This document shows positions 28,384-37,872 of a stretch of 50,289 nt of DNA, piece after piece (the stretch's first letter is position 1; every line of letters starts with the position of its first letter). A model generated the notes under the pieces. It was given only the letters and a program-made list of their open reading frames with translations, made no database searches and was not told where the DNA came from. Made by a program: the position numbers and the translations under genes. The stretch spans positions 1 to 50,289 of the forward strand of contig VGZX01000010.1 in assembly GCA_016872415.1 (NCBI GenBank). The letters run 5' to 3'. This DNA comes from SAR202 cluster bacterium. Lineage in GTDB: Bacteria > Chloroflexota > Dehalococcoidia > Lucifugimonadales > Australimonadaceae.

Positions 28384-28432
28384 GCTGGATGGCCGTGCCG
28401 CCATAGAATGGGCGCGCCCCGGGGAGGCCCAC

Positions 28433-29128
28433 GTGCACAACCAAGCCGTGCTGGTGGTCGAAGACGAGGAGAACTTGCTCGAGGCGTTGCGGTACAACCT
28501 CGAACGCGAGGGGTATCAGGTCCACACCGCGCAGGACGGCGTGACAGGGCTGGAGCTGGCGCGCCAGGTGCGCCCCGAGCTCGTGCTGCTCGACGTGATG
28601 CTGCCACGGCTGGACGGGATGGAGGTGTGCCGCCTGCTGCGCCGCGAAACCGACACGCCAATCCTGATGCTCACCGCGAAGGGCGAGGAGATCGACCGGG
28701 TCGTCGGCTTGGAGTTGGGCGCCGACGATTACGTGACGAAGCCGTTTAGCATGCGCGAGCTGCTTGCGCGCGTGCGGGCGATGCTGCGGCGATCGCGTAA
28801 GCAGGGCGATGGCGCGGCGCCGCCGAACCGCGTGCTGCGCGCGGGCGATTTGGAGCTGGACGTGACCGGCCACACCGCGCGGCTGCGGAACGAGGTGCTC
28901 GATTTGAAGCCCCGGGAGTTCGAACTGCTGGCCCTGCTCATGGAGCATCGTGGGCGCGCCTTCACCCGCGACAACATCCTCGAACGCCTGTGGGGGCACG
29001 ACTACATCGGCGATCCGCGCACCGTCGACGTCCACATCCGCTGGCTCCGCGAAAAGATCGAGCCCGACCCCGGCCACCCCTCCCGCATCATCACGATCCG
29101 GGGGGTCGGCTACCGGTTCGAAGGGTAG
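28433..29128 (+). CDS. phoB: OmpR/PhoB-family response regulator
   Basis: VLVVEDEENLLEALRYNLEREGYQV, LLDVMLPRLDG, KPFSMRELLARVRAMLRR, winged-helix C-terminus; precedes a kinase and the pst genes. Symbol by context. Confidence 0.88.
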   Translation: MHNQAVLVVEDEENLLEALRYNLEREGYQVHTAQDGVTGLELARQVRPELVLLDVMLPRLDGMEVCRLLRRETDTPILMLTAKGEEIDRVVGLELGADDYVTKPFSMRELLARVRAMLRRSRKQGDGAAPPNRVLRAGDLELDVTGHTARLRNEVLDLKPREFELLALLMEHRGRAFTRDNILERLWGHDYIGDPRTVDVHIRWLREKIEPDPGHPSRIITIRGVGYRFEG

Positions 29129-29132
29129 GCCG

Positions 29133-30488
29133 GTGGACGCTCACGCATGGCGCGCCGCGGCCATTCACGCGGTGGCGATCGCGGTTCTCATCGCCGGGTT
29201 CGTGTTGTCGAACGGTTGGCTGTTCGTGGCCGGCGTCCTGCTGGAAGTGGTCGCGTCGTCGTACACAGTGAGCGCGCTCCGCAGTCATGCCGGGGCCATG
29301 CGGAGCGTCGCGGCGGGTGCGCGGCGGATGGCGGCCGGCGATTTGACGGTGCGGGTGGAGGGCGGCGCCGGCGGCGACGCCGAGGCGCTGGCGAACGTGT
29401 TGAACGGCATGGCCGCATCGCTGCGCGACATCATCGGCGACCTATCGGCGGAGCGCGACAAGCTGTCGGCGGTGCTGGACACGATGGCGGACGGCGTGGT
29501 GATGGTGGACGCCGCCGACCGCGTGACGCTCATCAACCCGGCGGCGCGCGGGCTGCTGGGCGCGCCGGCGCGCGCCATGGCGCCGGGCGCCAACGGCCAC
29601 GCGCGGTTCAGTGAGCTGGCGCACGACCACGAGCTGGTGGAACTCGTTTCGCGAAGCCGCGCGCGGCGCGAACGCCAAACGGCCCAGCTGGAGCTGCTGC
29701 GCGGGCGCCGCCACCTCAGCGCCATCGCGACGCCGCTATCGGGCGAGAACACGGGTGCCGTGCTGCTCACGTTCCACGACCTGAGCCGCTCGCGGCAGGT
29801 GGACACCACGCGCCGCGAGTTCGTCACCAACGTTTCGCACGAGCTGCGAAGCCCACTGGCGTCCATCAAGGCGATGGTGGAGACGCTGGAGGGCGGGGCG
29901 CTGGATGACCGGCAGGCGGCGGGCGACTTCTTGCGGCGCATCCACCAGGAGGTCGACCGGATGGTCGAGATGGTGGAGGGCTTGCTGGAGTTGGCGCGCG
30001 TGGAGAGCGGTCAGACCGAGCTCCGCATGACGGCCGTCGACATGGTCGCGCTGGCGGAGGAGGCGCGCTCCGCCATGCAGGCGCGGGCGGAGGCGGCCGG
30101 CATCGCGATCGACGTGAGCTCCACCGGCCGGTGCGGGGCGACGGGTGACGCAGCGAAGCTGCGCCAGGTGTTGGTGAACCTGCTCGACAACGCGCTCAAG
30201 TTCACGCCGGGGGGCGGGCGCATCGTGGTGACACTGGGGATGCAGAACGACTCCGTGCGTGTGGAGGTCTCCGACACGGGCCGTGGCATCGCGACCGAGC
30301 ACCTGCCGCACGTGTTCGAGCGTTTCTACAAGGTCGACCGTTCCCGCCGCGACGGTGGAACAGGCCTTGGCCTCGCCATCGCCCGGCACATCGTCGAGGC
30401 GCATGGGGGCACCATCGGCGTCGAGAGCGCCGTAGGGACCGGCAGCACGTTCCGCTTCACCGTGCCGGCAGCGCCGCCCGAGCGGTAG
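29133..30488 (+). CDS. phoR: PhoR-type sensor histidine kinase
   Basis: TM helices, HAMP/PAS-like region, FVTNVSHELRSPLASIKAMVETL (H-box), LLDNALKFTP, DTGRGI, GGTGLGLAIARHIVEAHGG. Symbol by context. Confidence 0.9.
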   Translation: MDAHAWRAAAIHAVAIAVLIAGFVLSNGWLFVAGVLLEVVASSYTVSALRSHAGAMRSVAAGARRMAAGDLTVRVEGGAGGDAEALANVLNGMAASLRDIIGDLSAERDKLSAVLDTMADGVVMVDAADRVTLINPAARGLLGAPARAMAPGANGHARFSELAHDHELVELVSRSRARRERQTAQLELLRGRRHLSAIATPLSGENTGAVLLTFHDLSRSRQVDTTRREFVTNVSHELRSPLASIKAMVETLEGGALDDRQAAGDFLRRIHQEVDRMVEMVEGLLELARVESGQTELRMTAVDMVALAEEARSAMQARAEAAGIAIDVSSTGRCGATGDAAKLRQVLVNLLDNALKFTPGGGRIVVTLGMQNDSVRVEVSDTGRGIATEHLPHVFERFYKVDRSRRDGGTGLGLAIARHIVEAHGGTIGVESAVGTGSTFRFTVPAAPPER

Positions 30489-30616
30489 CCGCGCCCCTTG
30501 GCCGCATTGGATTGCCGTCACCCCCGTCGCGGGCCGCGAGCCGCCATCGTTTTGGCGAGGCGCCGTCCAAGGCATCAGTGACGCCCGCCTCGTCGCGACC
30601 CCGCACCGCCCGTGCG

Positions 30617-30656
30617 CTTAACCACTCGTTAACACGACGTTCGGGGCGCGTTAACT
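30617..30656 (+). promoter_or_regulatory. Pho-box-like array (11-bp periodic) upstream of pstS
   Basis: CTTAACC/GTTAACA/GTTCGGG/GTTAACT at 30617, 30628, 30639, 30650. Confidence 0.78.
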
Positions 30657-30702
30657 CAGCGCCGCTAACGTAAGAGCCGACACGAAAAACGTAGGAGGCA
30701 CA

Positions 30703-31914
30703 ATGCGTACTGGTTCGATTGGACGATTCCCCCTGTTCGCGGTGTTCGCGGTCATGTCCTTGCTGTTCTTGCTGGCCGCATGCGGAAGCGACCCGACGGC
30801 GACGCCGACCATCGCGCCGGCGGCGACCAACACCCCCACGGCCACTCCTCGTTCGACTCCCACGCCCACGACTCCCGGCCAGGCCACGCCGACGCCAACT
30901 CAACCGGCAGGCGCCAAGGTCGAGGTCTGCCCGACGCAGAGAGTGAAGGGGTTGACCGGCGCGGGCGCCACCTTCCCATTCCCCCTGTATTCGAAGATGT
31001 TCGATGAATACAACAAGGTCTGCGGTGTCAAGGTCAACTACCAGTCCATCGGCTCGGGCGGCGGCATCCGGCAGCTACAGGCCAGGACGGTGGACTTTGG
31101 CGGCTCCGACGGCATCATGACCGCGCAGCAGAAGGCCGAGGCGGCGGGTGGCCCGGTGTTGCACGTCCCCATGGTGGCCGGGGCCGTTGCGGTCATCTAC
31201 AACCTGCCGGGCATTCCCAGCGGCGCCGTGAAGCTGGACCCCGACGTGCTGGTCGACATCTATCTCAAGAAGATCACGAAGTGGAACGACCCCCGCATCG
31301 CGGCGCTGAACTCCGGCGTGAGCCTGCCCAACAGCGACATCGCCGTGGTGCACCGCTCCGACGGTTCCGGCACGACGTACATCTTCACCAGCTACCTCTC
31401 GGCGGTCAGCGACGCGTGGAAGAATGGCCCCGGCGCGGCGACGTCCGTCAACTGGCCGGGCGACATTGGCGGGCAGGGCAACGCCGGCGTCGCGGGCCAG
31501 GTGCGGCAGATCCCGGGCGCGATCGGTTACGTGGAGCTGGCCTACGCGCACCAGAACAACCTCACGTATGCCCAGCTGAAGAACTCGTCCGGCAAGTACG
31601 TGGAGCCATCCCTGGAGACGGCGAAGTTCGCGGCCGACGTGCCGACCCTTCCCGACCACATGGAGGTGGTCATCGTCAACAGCTCGAACCCGAACGCATA
31701 CCCCATCACGGGGTTCACCTGGCTGCTGATCTATGAGAACCAGGCCGACGCCGCCAAGGCCGACGCGGTGGCCCGGCTGGCGTGGTGGATGATCCACGAC
31801 GGGCAGCAGTACGCCGTGCCGCTGGATTACGTGCCGTTGGAAGGCGCGGCGGTGACCAAGGTCGAGAATCTGATCAAGAAGATCAAGGTGAACGGTCAGC
31901 CGGTCATCAAGTAA
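30703..31914 (+). CDS. pstS: Phosphate ABC transporter substrate-binding lipoprotein
   Basis: Lipobox LLAACGSDP; GAGATFPFPLYSKMFDEYNK, SIGSGGGIRQLQARTVDFGGSDGIM, VHRSDGSGTTYIFTSYLS. Confidence 0.95.
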   Translation: MRTGSIGRFPLFAVFAVMSLLFLLAACGSDPTATPTIAPAATNTPTATPRSTPTPTTPGQATPTPTQPAGAKVEVCPTQRVKGLTGAGATFPFPLYSKMFDEYNKVCGVKVNYQSIGSGGGIRQLQARTVDFGGSDGIMTAQQKAEAAGGPVLHVPMVAGAVAVIYNLPGIPSGAVKLDPDVLVDIYLKKITKWNDPRIAALNSGVSLPNSDIAVVHRSDGSGTTYIFTSYLSAVSDAWKNGPGAATSVNWPGDIGGQGNAGVAGQVRQIPGAIGYVELAYAHQNNLTYAQLKNSSGKYVEPSLETAKFAADVPTLPDHMEVVIVNSSNPNAYPITGFTWLLIYENQADAAKADAVARLAWWMIHDGQQYAVPLDYVPLEGAAVTKVENLIKKIKVNGQPVIK

Positions 31915-31928
31915 CGGTGGTATAAATC

Positions 31929-31967
31929 AGGGTGGCCCCTCCAGTTCGGGTTGGGAGGGCCACCCTG
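31929..31967 (+). terminator. Intra-operon stem-loop between pstS and pstC
   Basis: CAGGGTGGCCCCTCC...GGAGGGCCACCCTG, 14-15 bp stem with one mismatch/bulge immediately after pstS. Confidence 0.7.
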
Positions 31968-32002
31968 CTTCCGTGAGCACCCTCGACGGTGGAAGGAGCA
32001 CG

Positions 32003-33019
32003 ATGGAAGTAGGAGATATGGGGCTGCCCAAGCCCGTAGCGAGGGAAAGCGTGGAGTCACTCAGGTCGTCGAAGTCGCTCACGCCAACGAGACGTTCCCA
32101 TCTGTCCGATCGCATTTTCTTCCACGTGACGCGCAGCCTCGCGGTGCTGGTGCTAATCCTCTCGCTGCTGCTCGTGTTCGAGCTGCTGCGCGGCTCGGCC
32201 GAGGCAAGGGCGGAGTTCGGCATCGGCTTCATCTGGGGCACGACGTGGGACCCGGTGGCCGAGCAGTTCAGCACCCTGCCGACCATCACCGGCACGCTCG
32301 CCAAGGCGTTTCTCTCGCTGCTCATCGCGGTGCCGGTCTCGCTTGGAACGGCCATCTTCCTGGCGATCTACGCCCCGAGATGGATCCGCACGCCGTTGTC
32401 GTACATCGTCGAATCGCTGGCCTCCATTCCGAGCGTCATCATCGGACTGTGGGGCCTGTTCATCATGGTGCCGGTGGTGCGCGTGCTGCAGATTTGGCTA
32501 AAGGACAACTTCGGCTGGTTTCCGTTGTTCTCGGGGCCGGCCATCTTCGGAGTGGGCGTGCTGGCGGCGGGCATCATTCTGGCGATCATGATCACGCCGA
32601 TCATCGCGGCCATCTCGCGTGACGTGATCCGCACCGTGCCGCGCGCGCAAATGGAGGGGCTGCTGGCCCTGGGCGCCACGCGGTGGGAGGCGATTTGGAA
32701 GGTGGTGCTGCCCTATGGCCGCGCGGGCATCATCGGCGCGGTGATACTGGGGCTTGGCCGCGCGGTGGGCGAGACGATGGCGGTGACGATGGTGGGCGGC
32801 AACGCCTTCAAGCTGGTGACGTCGTTGTTCGACCCCGTGCACAGCATGGCGAGCCAAATCGCCAGCGAGTTCACGGAGGCGGACTCGAACCTTTACGTCT
32901 CCTCGCTCATCTACGTCGGCCTCGTGTTGTTCGCGATCACCGTGGTGATCGAGATCGTGGCGCAGCTCATGATTTGGCGCATCACCAAGGGCCAGGGCGA
33001 AGCCCGGCACCAAGCGTAG
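32003..33019 (+). CDS. pstC: Phosphate ABC transporter permease PstC
   Basis: SLASIPSVIIGLWGLFIMVP, EGLLALGATRWEAIWKVVLPYGRAGIIGAVILGLGRAVGETMAVTMVGGN. Confidence 0.94.
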   Translation: MEVGDMGLPKPVARESVESLRSSKSLTPTRRSHLSDRIFFHVTRSLAVLVLILSLLLVFELLRGSAEARAEFGIGFIWGTTWDPVAEQFSTLPTITGTLAKAFLSLLIAVPVSLGTAIFLAIYAPRWIRTPLSYIVESLASIPSVIIGLWGLFIMVPVVRVLQIWLKDNFGWFPLFSGPAIFGVGVLAAGIILAIMITPIIAAISRDVIRTVPRAQMEGLLALGATRWEAIWKVVLPYGRAGIIGAVILGLGRAVGETMAVTMVGGNAFKLVTSLFDPVHSMASQIASEFTEADSNLYVSSLIYVGLVLFAITVVIEIVAQLMIWRITKGQGEARHQA

Positions 33020-33033
33020 GCGGGAGGAGCATC

Positions 33034-33915
33034 GTGGCGACACTCACCGGGCGCCGTGGCAGCTTCGCGGCCACCCGTGGCGAGATACGAAAGCGCCGGA
33101 TAATCGACCGACTCATGGTCGGTTCGATGATCGCGGTCACCGCGCTGGTGTGCAGCGTGCTGTTCATCATCATCGCCTACATCTTTTACCGGGGCGTGAG
33201 CTACATCAACTGGGAGTTCCTCACGTCCAACCCCAGGCCGGTTGGGTCGGAAGGCGGGGGCATCGTGAACGCCATCGTCGGAAGCCTCATCCTGGTGGGC
33301 ATCGCAAGCGTGATGGCCGTGCCGGTGGGGGTTGGCGCGGCCATATTCATCGGCGAGTTCCCAAGCCCGCGCCTGCAACGCGCCGTGCGCTTCATGGCTG
33401 ACGTGCTGACCGGCGTGCCCTCGATCGTCGTCGGCCTGTTCGCCTACGCGCTGATCGTGGAGCCCACGGGCACGTTTTCCGGGTGGGCGGGGTCGGCAGC
33501 GCTGGGCTTCATCATAGTGCCCATCGTGCTCATCACCGCGCAGGAGGCGCTGCGCTTGGTGCCGGGCAGTCTGCGCGAGGCGGCGTTGGCGCTGGGCGTG
33601 CCGCGCTGGCGCGTGATCATGCTGGTGGTGGTGCCGGCCGCCCGCCGCGCGTTGCTGACCGGGCTGATCCTGGCGACGGCCCGGGCGCTCGGCGAAACGG
33701 CGCCGCTGATTTTCACCACCCTTGGCAACAACTTCTGGAACACCGACCCATCGCGGCCGCTGTCGGCCCTGCCGCTGGTGATCTACCGGTACGCCGTCGG
33801 CCCCTATCAGGAGGAGCATCGCCAGGCGTGGGCCGCCGCGTTCATGCTGTTGGCGGTGGTGTTCTTCATCAGCCTGATGACGCGGGTCGTGTTTCGCAGC
33901 CGTTACGAGGAATAG
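33034..33915 (+). CDS. pstA: Phosphate ABC transporter permease PstA
   Basis: DVLTGVPSIVVGLFAYALIV, REAALALGVPRWRVIMLVVVPAARRALLTGLILATARALGETAPLIFTTLGNNFW; GTG start at 33034. Confidence 0.94.
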   Translation: MATLTGRRGSFAATRGEIRKRRIIDRLMVGSMIAVTALVCSVLFIIIAYIFYRGVSYINWEFLTSNPRPVGSEGGGIVNAIVGSLILVGIASVMAVPVGVGAAIFIGEFPSPRLQRAVRFMADVLTGVPSIVVGLFAYALIVEPTGTFSGWAGSAALGFIIVPIVLITAQEALRLVPGSLREAALALGVPRWRVIMLVVVPAARRALLTGLILATARALGETAPLIFTTLGNNFWNTDPSRPLSALPLVIYRYAVGPYQEEHRQAWAAAFMLLAVVFFISLMTRVVFRSRYEE

Positions 33916-33945
33916 GCCACCAAAGGACGAGGGAGAGCAGGAACC

Positions 33946-34827
33946 ATGGCGCAGCCCCAAGCAACGGGACAGCAGCAAACCGAGCGGACGAACGGCGCGC
34001 AGCCGGTCAATGGCATGCAGTTCGGCATCGACGTCAAGCCCGGCATGATCGACGTGGTGCCCGACGAGGAGGCGCGTTTGATCGTCCGCAACGTTCACGC
34101 CTACTATGGCGAGGCGCACGCGGTGAAGGACATCACCTTCGCCATGCGAAGCAGGAAGGTCACCGCGATCATCGGCCCGTCGGGGTGCGGCAAGTCGACG
34201 CTGCTGCGCTGCATGAACCGCATGCACGAGGAACAGCGCGCCGCGCGGGTGGAGGGCCAAATCATCCTCGACGGCGAGAACATCTACGACCGTTCCGTCG
34301 ATCCGGTACTCGTCCGACGACGCATCGGCATGGTCTTCCAAAAGCCAAACCCTTTCCCCACCATGTCCATAGCGGACAACGTGCTGGCGGGTTACAAACT
34401 GAACCGCGTGCGCGCGGGCAAGGGGGATCTGGCCGAGCGATGCGAGGTGGCGTTGCGCCGAGCGGCGCTGTGGGACGAGGTGAAGGACCAGCTGAACCGA
34501 CCCGGCACGGACCTGTCGGGCGGGCAGCAGCAGCGGTTGTGCATCGCGCGGTCGCTGGCGGTGGACCCGGAGATCTTGCTGATGGACGAGCCTTGCTCGG
34601 CGCTGGACCCGCTGGCGACGGCGCGGATCGAGGACTTGGTGAAGGAGCTGTCGCAAGAGATCACCGTCGTCATCGTGACGCACAACATGCAGCAGGCGGC
34701 GCGCGTTTCCGACATGACCGCGTTCATGCTGCTGGGGCGTATGATCGAGTACGGGCCGACGACCGATATGTTCACCACGCCCCGAGACGAACGAACCGAG
34801 GCCTACATCACGGGACGGTTTGGATAG
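33946..34827 (+). CDS. pstB: Phosphate ABC transporter ATP-binding protein
   Basis: [63 protein letters not shown]. Confidence 0.96.
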   Translation: MAQPQATGQQQTERTNGAQPVNGMQFGIDVKPGMIDVVPDEEARLIVRNVHAYYGEAHAVKDITFAMRSRKVTAIIGPSGCGKSTLLRCMNRMHEEQRAARVEGQIILDGENIYDRSVDPVLVRRRIGMVFQKPNPFPTMSIADNVLAGYKLNRVRAGKGDLAERCEVALRRAALWDEVKDQLNRPGTDLSGGQQQRLCIARSLAVDPEILLMDEPCSALDPLATARIEDLVKELSQEITVVIVTHNMQQAARVSDMTAFMLLGRMIEYGPTTDMFTTPRDERTEAYITGRFG

Positions 34828-34843
34828 GAAGGGGTTGGCTGCC

Positions 34844-35518
34844 ATGAGGAACAGCACGCGGGCCGGATTCGATCGCGACCTGCAGGCGTTGCAAGACGAC
34901 CTGCTGATGATGGGCAGCATGGTGCAGAAGGCGATCTTCAAGGCGTTGGACGGCCTGAAGAATCGCGACTTGAGCATCTCGCGCCAGGTGATCGCCGAGG
35001 ACGACCTGATCGACCGCAAGCGGTTCATGATCGAGGACCGGTGCATCGACCTGATCGCGACGCAGCAGCCGCTGGCGAAGGACCTGCGGGCGATCATCAC
35101 CGTGCTGCACATTTCGGTCGAGCTCGAGCGCATGGGCGACTATGCGGAGGGCCTCGCGAAGATCAGCCTGCGGATGGGCGAGCAGCCGCCGCTCAAGCCG
35201 CTCATCGACATCCCTCGCATGGCCGAGAAGGCCACGGAGATGCTCCGGCGGGCGTTGGACTCGCTGGTGCGGCAGGACGTGGCTCTTGCCCGCGACGTGT
35301 GCGCGTCGGATGACGAGGTCGACGAGCTCTACACGCAGGTCTATCACGAGCTGTTGCTCTATATGGCGCAGGACCCGAAGACCATCGAGCGCGCCACGTT
35401 CTTGCTGTGGGCGGCGCACGACATCGAGCGCATCGCCGACCGCGCGACCAACGTGGCCGAGCGCGTGATTTACCTGGTCACGGGGAAGCTGTCGGAGCTG
35501 AACGCCGGCCGCTACTAA
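34844..35518 (+). CDS. phoU: Phosphate signalling complex protein PhoU
   Basis: Two PhoU repeats (LQDDLLMMGSMVQKAIFKAL...QQPLAKDLRAIITVLHISVELERMGDYAEGLAK; ATFLLWAAHDIERIADRATNVAERVIYLVTG). Confidence 0.94.
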   Translation: MRNSTRAGFDRDLQALQDDLLMMGSMVQKAIFKALDGLKNRDLSISRQVIAEDDLIDRKRFMIEDRCIDLIATQQPLAKDLRAIITVLHISVELERMGDYAEGLAKISLRMGEQPPLKPLIDIPRMAEKATEMLRRALDSLVRQDVALARDVCASDDEVDELYTQVYHELLLYMAQDPKTIERATFLLWAAHDIERIADRATNVAERVIYLVTGKLSELNAGRY

Positions 35519-35573
35519 TGGACCACCGGCGGCTCGTCCATCGCCCCGTGTCGATGCGCCATCCCAAGAGCGC

Positions 35574-36230
35574 ATGATGGCAGTCCGCCGGTGGCTTCGC
35601 ACGAGCGCGCGGCGCCGGCGCGGAGGCGTCTCGTTGGCAGAGCCCGTGCATGGACCGGCGGTGACGGCCGGAAGCGACAATGGCGCCAGGTGGACCGGGC
35701 TGCTGCTGGCAGCGGGCATGCTGCTGGCATCCGGCTGTCTTGCCGTGCTCTCCGTCGTCTATCGCGAGCGGTTCGAGCGCTTCGAGGAATGGGGCTACGC
35801 CGGGGCGTTCCTCATCTCCATCGTCAACAACGCCACGGTGCTGTTCCCGGCCGTGGGCTGGGCGGTGGTCGTCGCCCTGGGAACGGCCCTCAACCCGTTC
35901 CTGCTCGGCCCGGTGAGCGGCGCGGGCGCGGCCATCGGCGAGCTGACCGGCTACGCGGTCGGCGTGACCGGGCGGGAGTTGTTGAGCGGCACCCGGGGCT
36001 ACCGTTGGCTTCGCGGCCTGGCGGAGCGTTGGGGCGGCCTGGCCGTGTTCGTTTTCGCGGCGATGCCGCTGCCAATGGACATCGCGGGCATGTGGGCGGG
36101 CTCGGTGCGCTATCCGCTGTGGCGCTTCCTGCTGTGGTGCGCGCTCGGCAAGACCATCAAGATGACGGCCCTGTCGCTGGGTGCCTATTACGGCATCAAC
36201 TGGCTGTTGAGCCTGCTGCGGGCGCCATGA
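35574..36230 (+). CDS. VTT/DedA-family-like membrane protein
   Basis: AGAFLISIVNNATVLFPAVGWAVVVALGTALNPFLLGPVSGAGAAIGELTGYAVGVTGRELL; AAMPLPMDIAGMWAGSVRYPLWRFLLWCALGKTIK. Confidence 0.78.
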   Translation: MMAVRRWLRTSARRRRGGVSLAEPVHGPAVTAGSDNGARWTGLLLAAGMLLASGCLAVLSVVYRERFERFEEWGYAGAFLISIVNNATVLFPAVGWAVVVALGTALNPFLLGPVSGAGAAIGELTGYAVGVTGRELLSGTRGYRWLRGLAERWGGLAVFVFAAMPLPMDIAGMWAGSVRYPLWRFLLWCALGKTIKMTALSLGAYYGINWLLSLLRAP

Positions 36231-36233
36231 CGC

Positions 36234-36791
36234 TCACGATTCGGCGGTGCAGACGGCGTGCCCGCCCGGCAGCTTCTCTGGTGCGGCCTTGCCCTTGTGC
36301 GCGTTGATGAACGCGACGATGCGCTCCTCGTCGAAGCCGTCCAGGGTCAGCAGCCAGCCCCACGCGGTCACCGCGACCGGCGTGTCCATGTCGGCGTAGG
36401 GGCCGGCGATGATGCACTGCGTGCCAGTCTTGTTCAGCAGCTGGTTCACTTGGGCGGCCAGGCGCGGGTCGCCGGGCTTGTACCAGATCACCACGGCGCC
36501 GTGCTCCATGTTGTGGACGACGCGCTCCGCGACGAGCCCCGTCGCGATGTGGCCGTAGGGCCCGGCGGTCGGCAGGTGGTTGCCCGACGTCGGCGGGCGG
36601 GTGTTGTAAACGTAGGGCGGCGCGTGCACGCCCGGCAGCTCTTGCACCTTGACGCCGACGGTTTCGCCGCCACACGCGGCGAGCGCCAGCGTCAGCAGCG
36701 CGGCAAGACCGAAGATGGAGGCCAGCCGGCGCGATGCGAAGTGACGCACGCGGCCACGCGCCGGCACGAGGACGGTGAAGGGGTTCGACAC
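36234..36791 (-). CDS. DUF3105-family lipoprotein
   Basis: Lipobox LALAACGG; PPTSGNHLPTAGPYGHIATGLVAERVVHNMEHGAVVIWYKPG matches the DUF3105 hallmark. Confidence 0.85.
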   Translation of the reverse strand: MSNPFTVLVPARGRVRHFASRRLASIFGLAALLTLALAACGGETVGVKVQELPGVHAPPYVYNTRPPTSGNHLPTAGPYGHIATGLVAERVVHNMEHGAVVIWYKPGDPRLAAQVNQLLNKTGTQCIIAGPYADMDTPVAVTAWGWLLTLDGFDEERIVAFINAHKGKAAPEKLPGGHAVCTAES

Positions 36792-36825
36792 GAGGGAAGT
36801 CTCCTTGGGGTTTTCGAGGTGACGT

Positions 36826-37731
36826 TCACGCGGCGCCGATGCGGTCGAGCAGGCCGCCGATGGTGAGCCAATAGTACACGATGAACGCGCCGGACAGCAC
36901 CAAGAGCAGCGCGCTCACCACGGAAACGTAGGGCAGGGCGCGCCGCAGCACGCGCAGCATGGCGCCGCGGAACACCGCCATGCTCAACGTGAGCAGCAGG
37001 ATGACGGTGCCCGTGCCGAGCCCGTAGAGCAGGAACTGCAGCAGCGAGTCGAGGGCCGTGGCCGCGGTGAGGGTGCCGCCGACCACCGCGAGGAAGATGG
37101 GCAGCGTGCAGCTCAGCGAGGCGGTGCCGTAGCCGAGGCCGAACGCGAAGTAGCCGCGCACGCCCTGCCGCGAGGGGTCGCCCATGCGGGCGGAGAGCCG
37201 CATGGCGAAGGCGCTGTAGAGCTTGCCGCCGCCGAGCAGCCATGCGCCGATGCCGGCCAGCAGCACGCCCACCGCCAGCCCCACCCACGGGAACGCGGTG
37301 ACGATGCGGCGCTCGCCCAGGACGATGGGCAGCCCCACAACCGCGAACATGAGCACGAAGCCGGCCGTGACCACGGCACCCACGAGCACGGCGCGTTGCA
37401 GCCGCCCCATGACGCCTTGTCGCTCGACGTCGCTCTCGCCGGAGCCGATGTAGAGGCCGAGGTAGGCCGGCAGCATGGCGAACCCGCACGGGTTGACGCT
37501 GGACACCATGCCCGCGCTGAAGGCGAATCCCAGCGGGAACAACGTGCTGAAATTGCCGAGCAGATTGCCGGATGAGGCCGACAGCGTCTCGACGCCGCCG
37601 GTGACCGCGCCGACGCCGGTGCCGGTGACCAGCGCGCCGGCCACGGCGATGCCCAACGCCGCGACGAGCACCAGCACCGGTGGGCCCCAGGCGCGGAGCG
37701 GCGATCGAACGGTTGCCGTGGTTTCGGTCAT
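36826..37731 (-). CDS. CcdA/DsbD-type cytochrome c biogenesis transmembrane protein
   Basis: AGMVSSVNPCGFAMLPAYLGLYIG and GYGTASLSCTLPIFLAVVGG; start trimmed to ATG 37731. Confidence 0.88.
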   Translation of the reverse strand: MTETTATVRSPLRAWGPPVLVLVAALGIAVAGALVTGTGVGAVTGGVETLSASSGNLLGNFSTLFPLGFAFSAGMVSSVNPCGFAMLPAYLGLYIGSGESDVERQGVMGRLQRAVLVGAVVTAGFVLMFAVVGLPIVLGERRIVTAFPWVGLAVGVLLAGIGAWLLGGGKLYSAFAMRLSARMGDPSRQGVRGYFAFGLGYGTASLSCTLPIFLAVVGGTLTAATALDSLLQFLLYGLGTGTVILLLTLSMAVFRGAMLRVLRRALPYVSVVSALLLVLSGAFIVYYWLTIGGLLDRIGAA

Positions 37732-37872
37732 CACGACCTCGCGGTTAAGTCTCGTGCGGCCCGCCGATGCCGGGGAAGGCATGTCGGGCGCTCTGTTGTT
37801 GGATGCGCCGCCGGCGCATCCGGGTGCGGCGGCCGCGCGGCAGCGAAACGCGATCTTCCATATACTGTTGCT

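Noticed and set aside
32911-35133. 740-aa minus-strand ORF across pstC-pstA-pstB-phoU
   Set aside because: Antisense to four well-supported pst genes; His/Arg/Gln-rich artefact without recognisable motifs.
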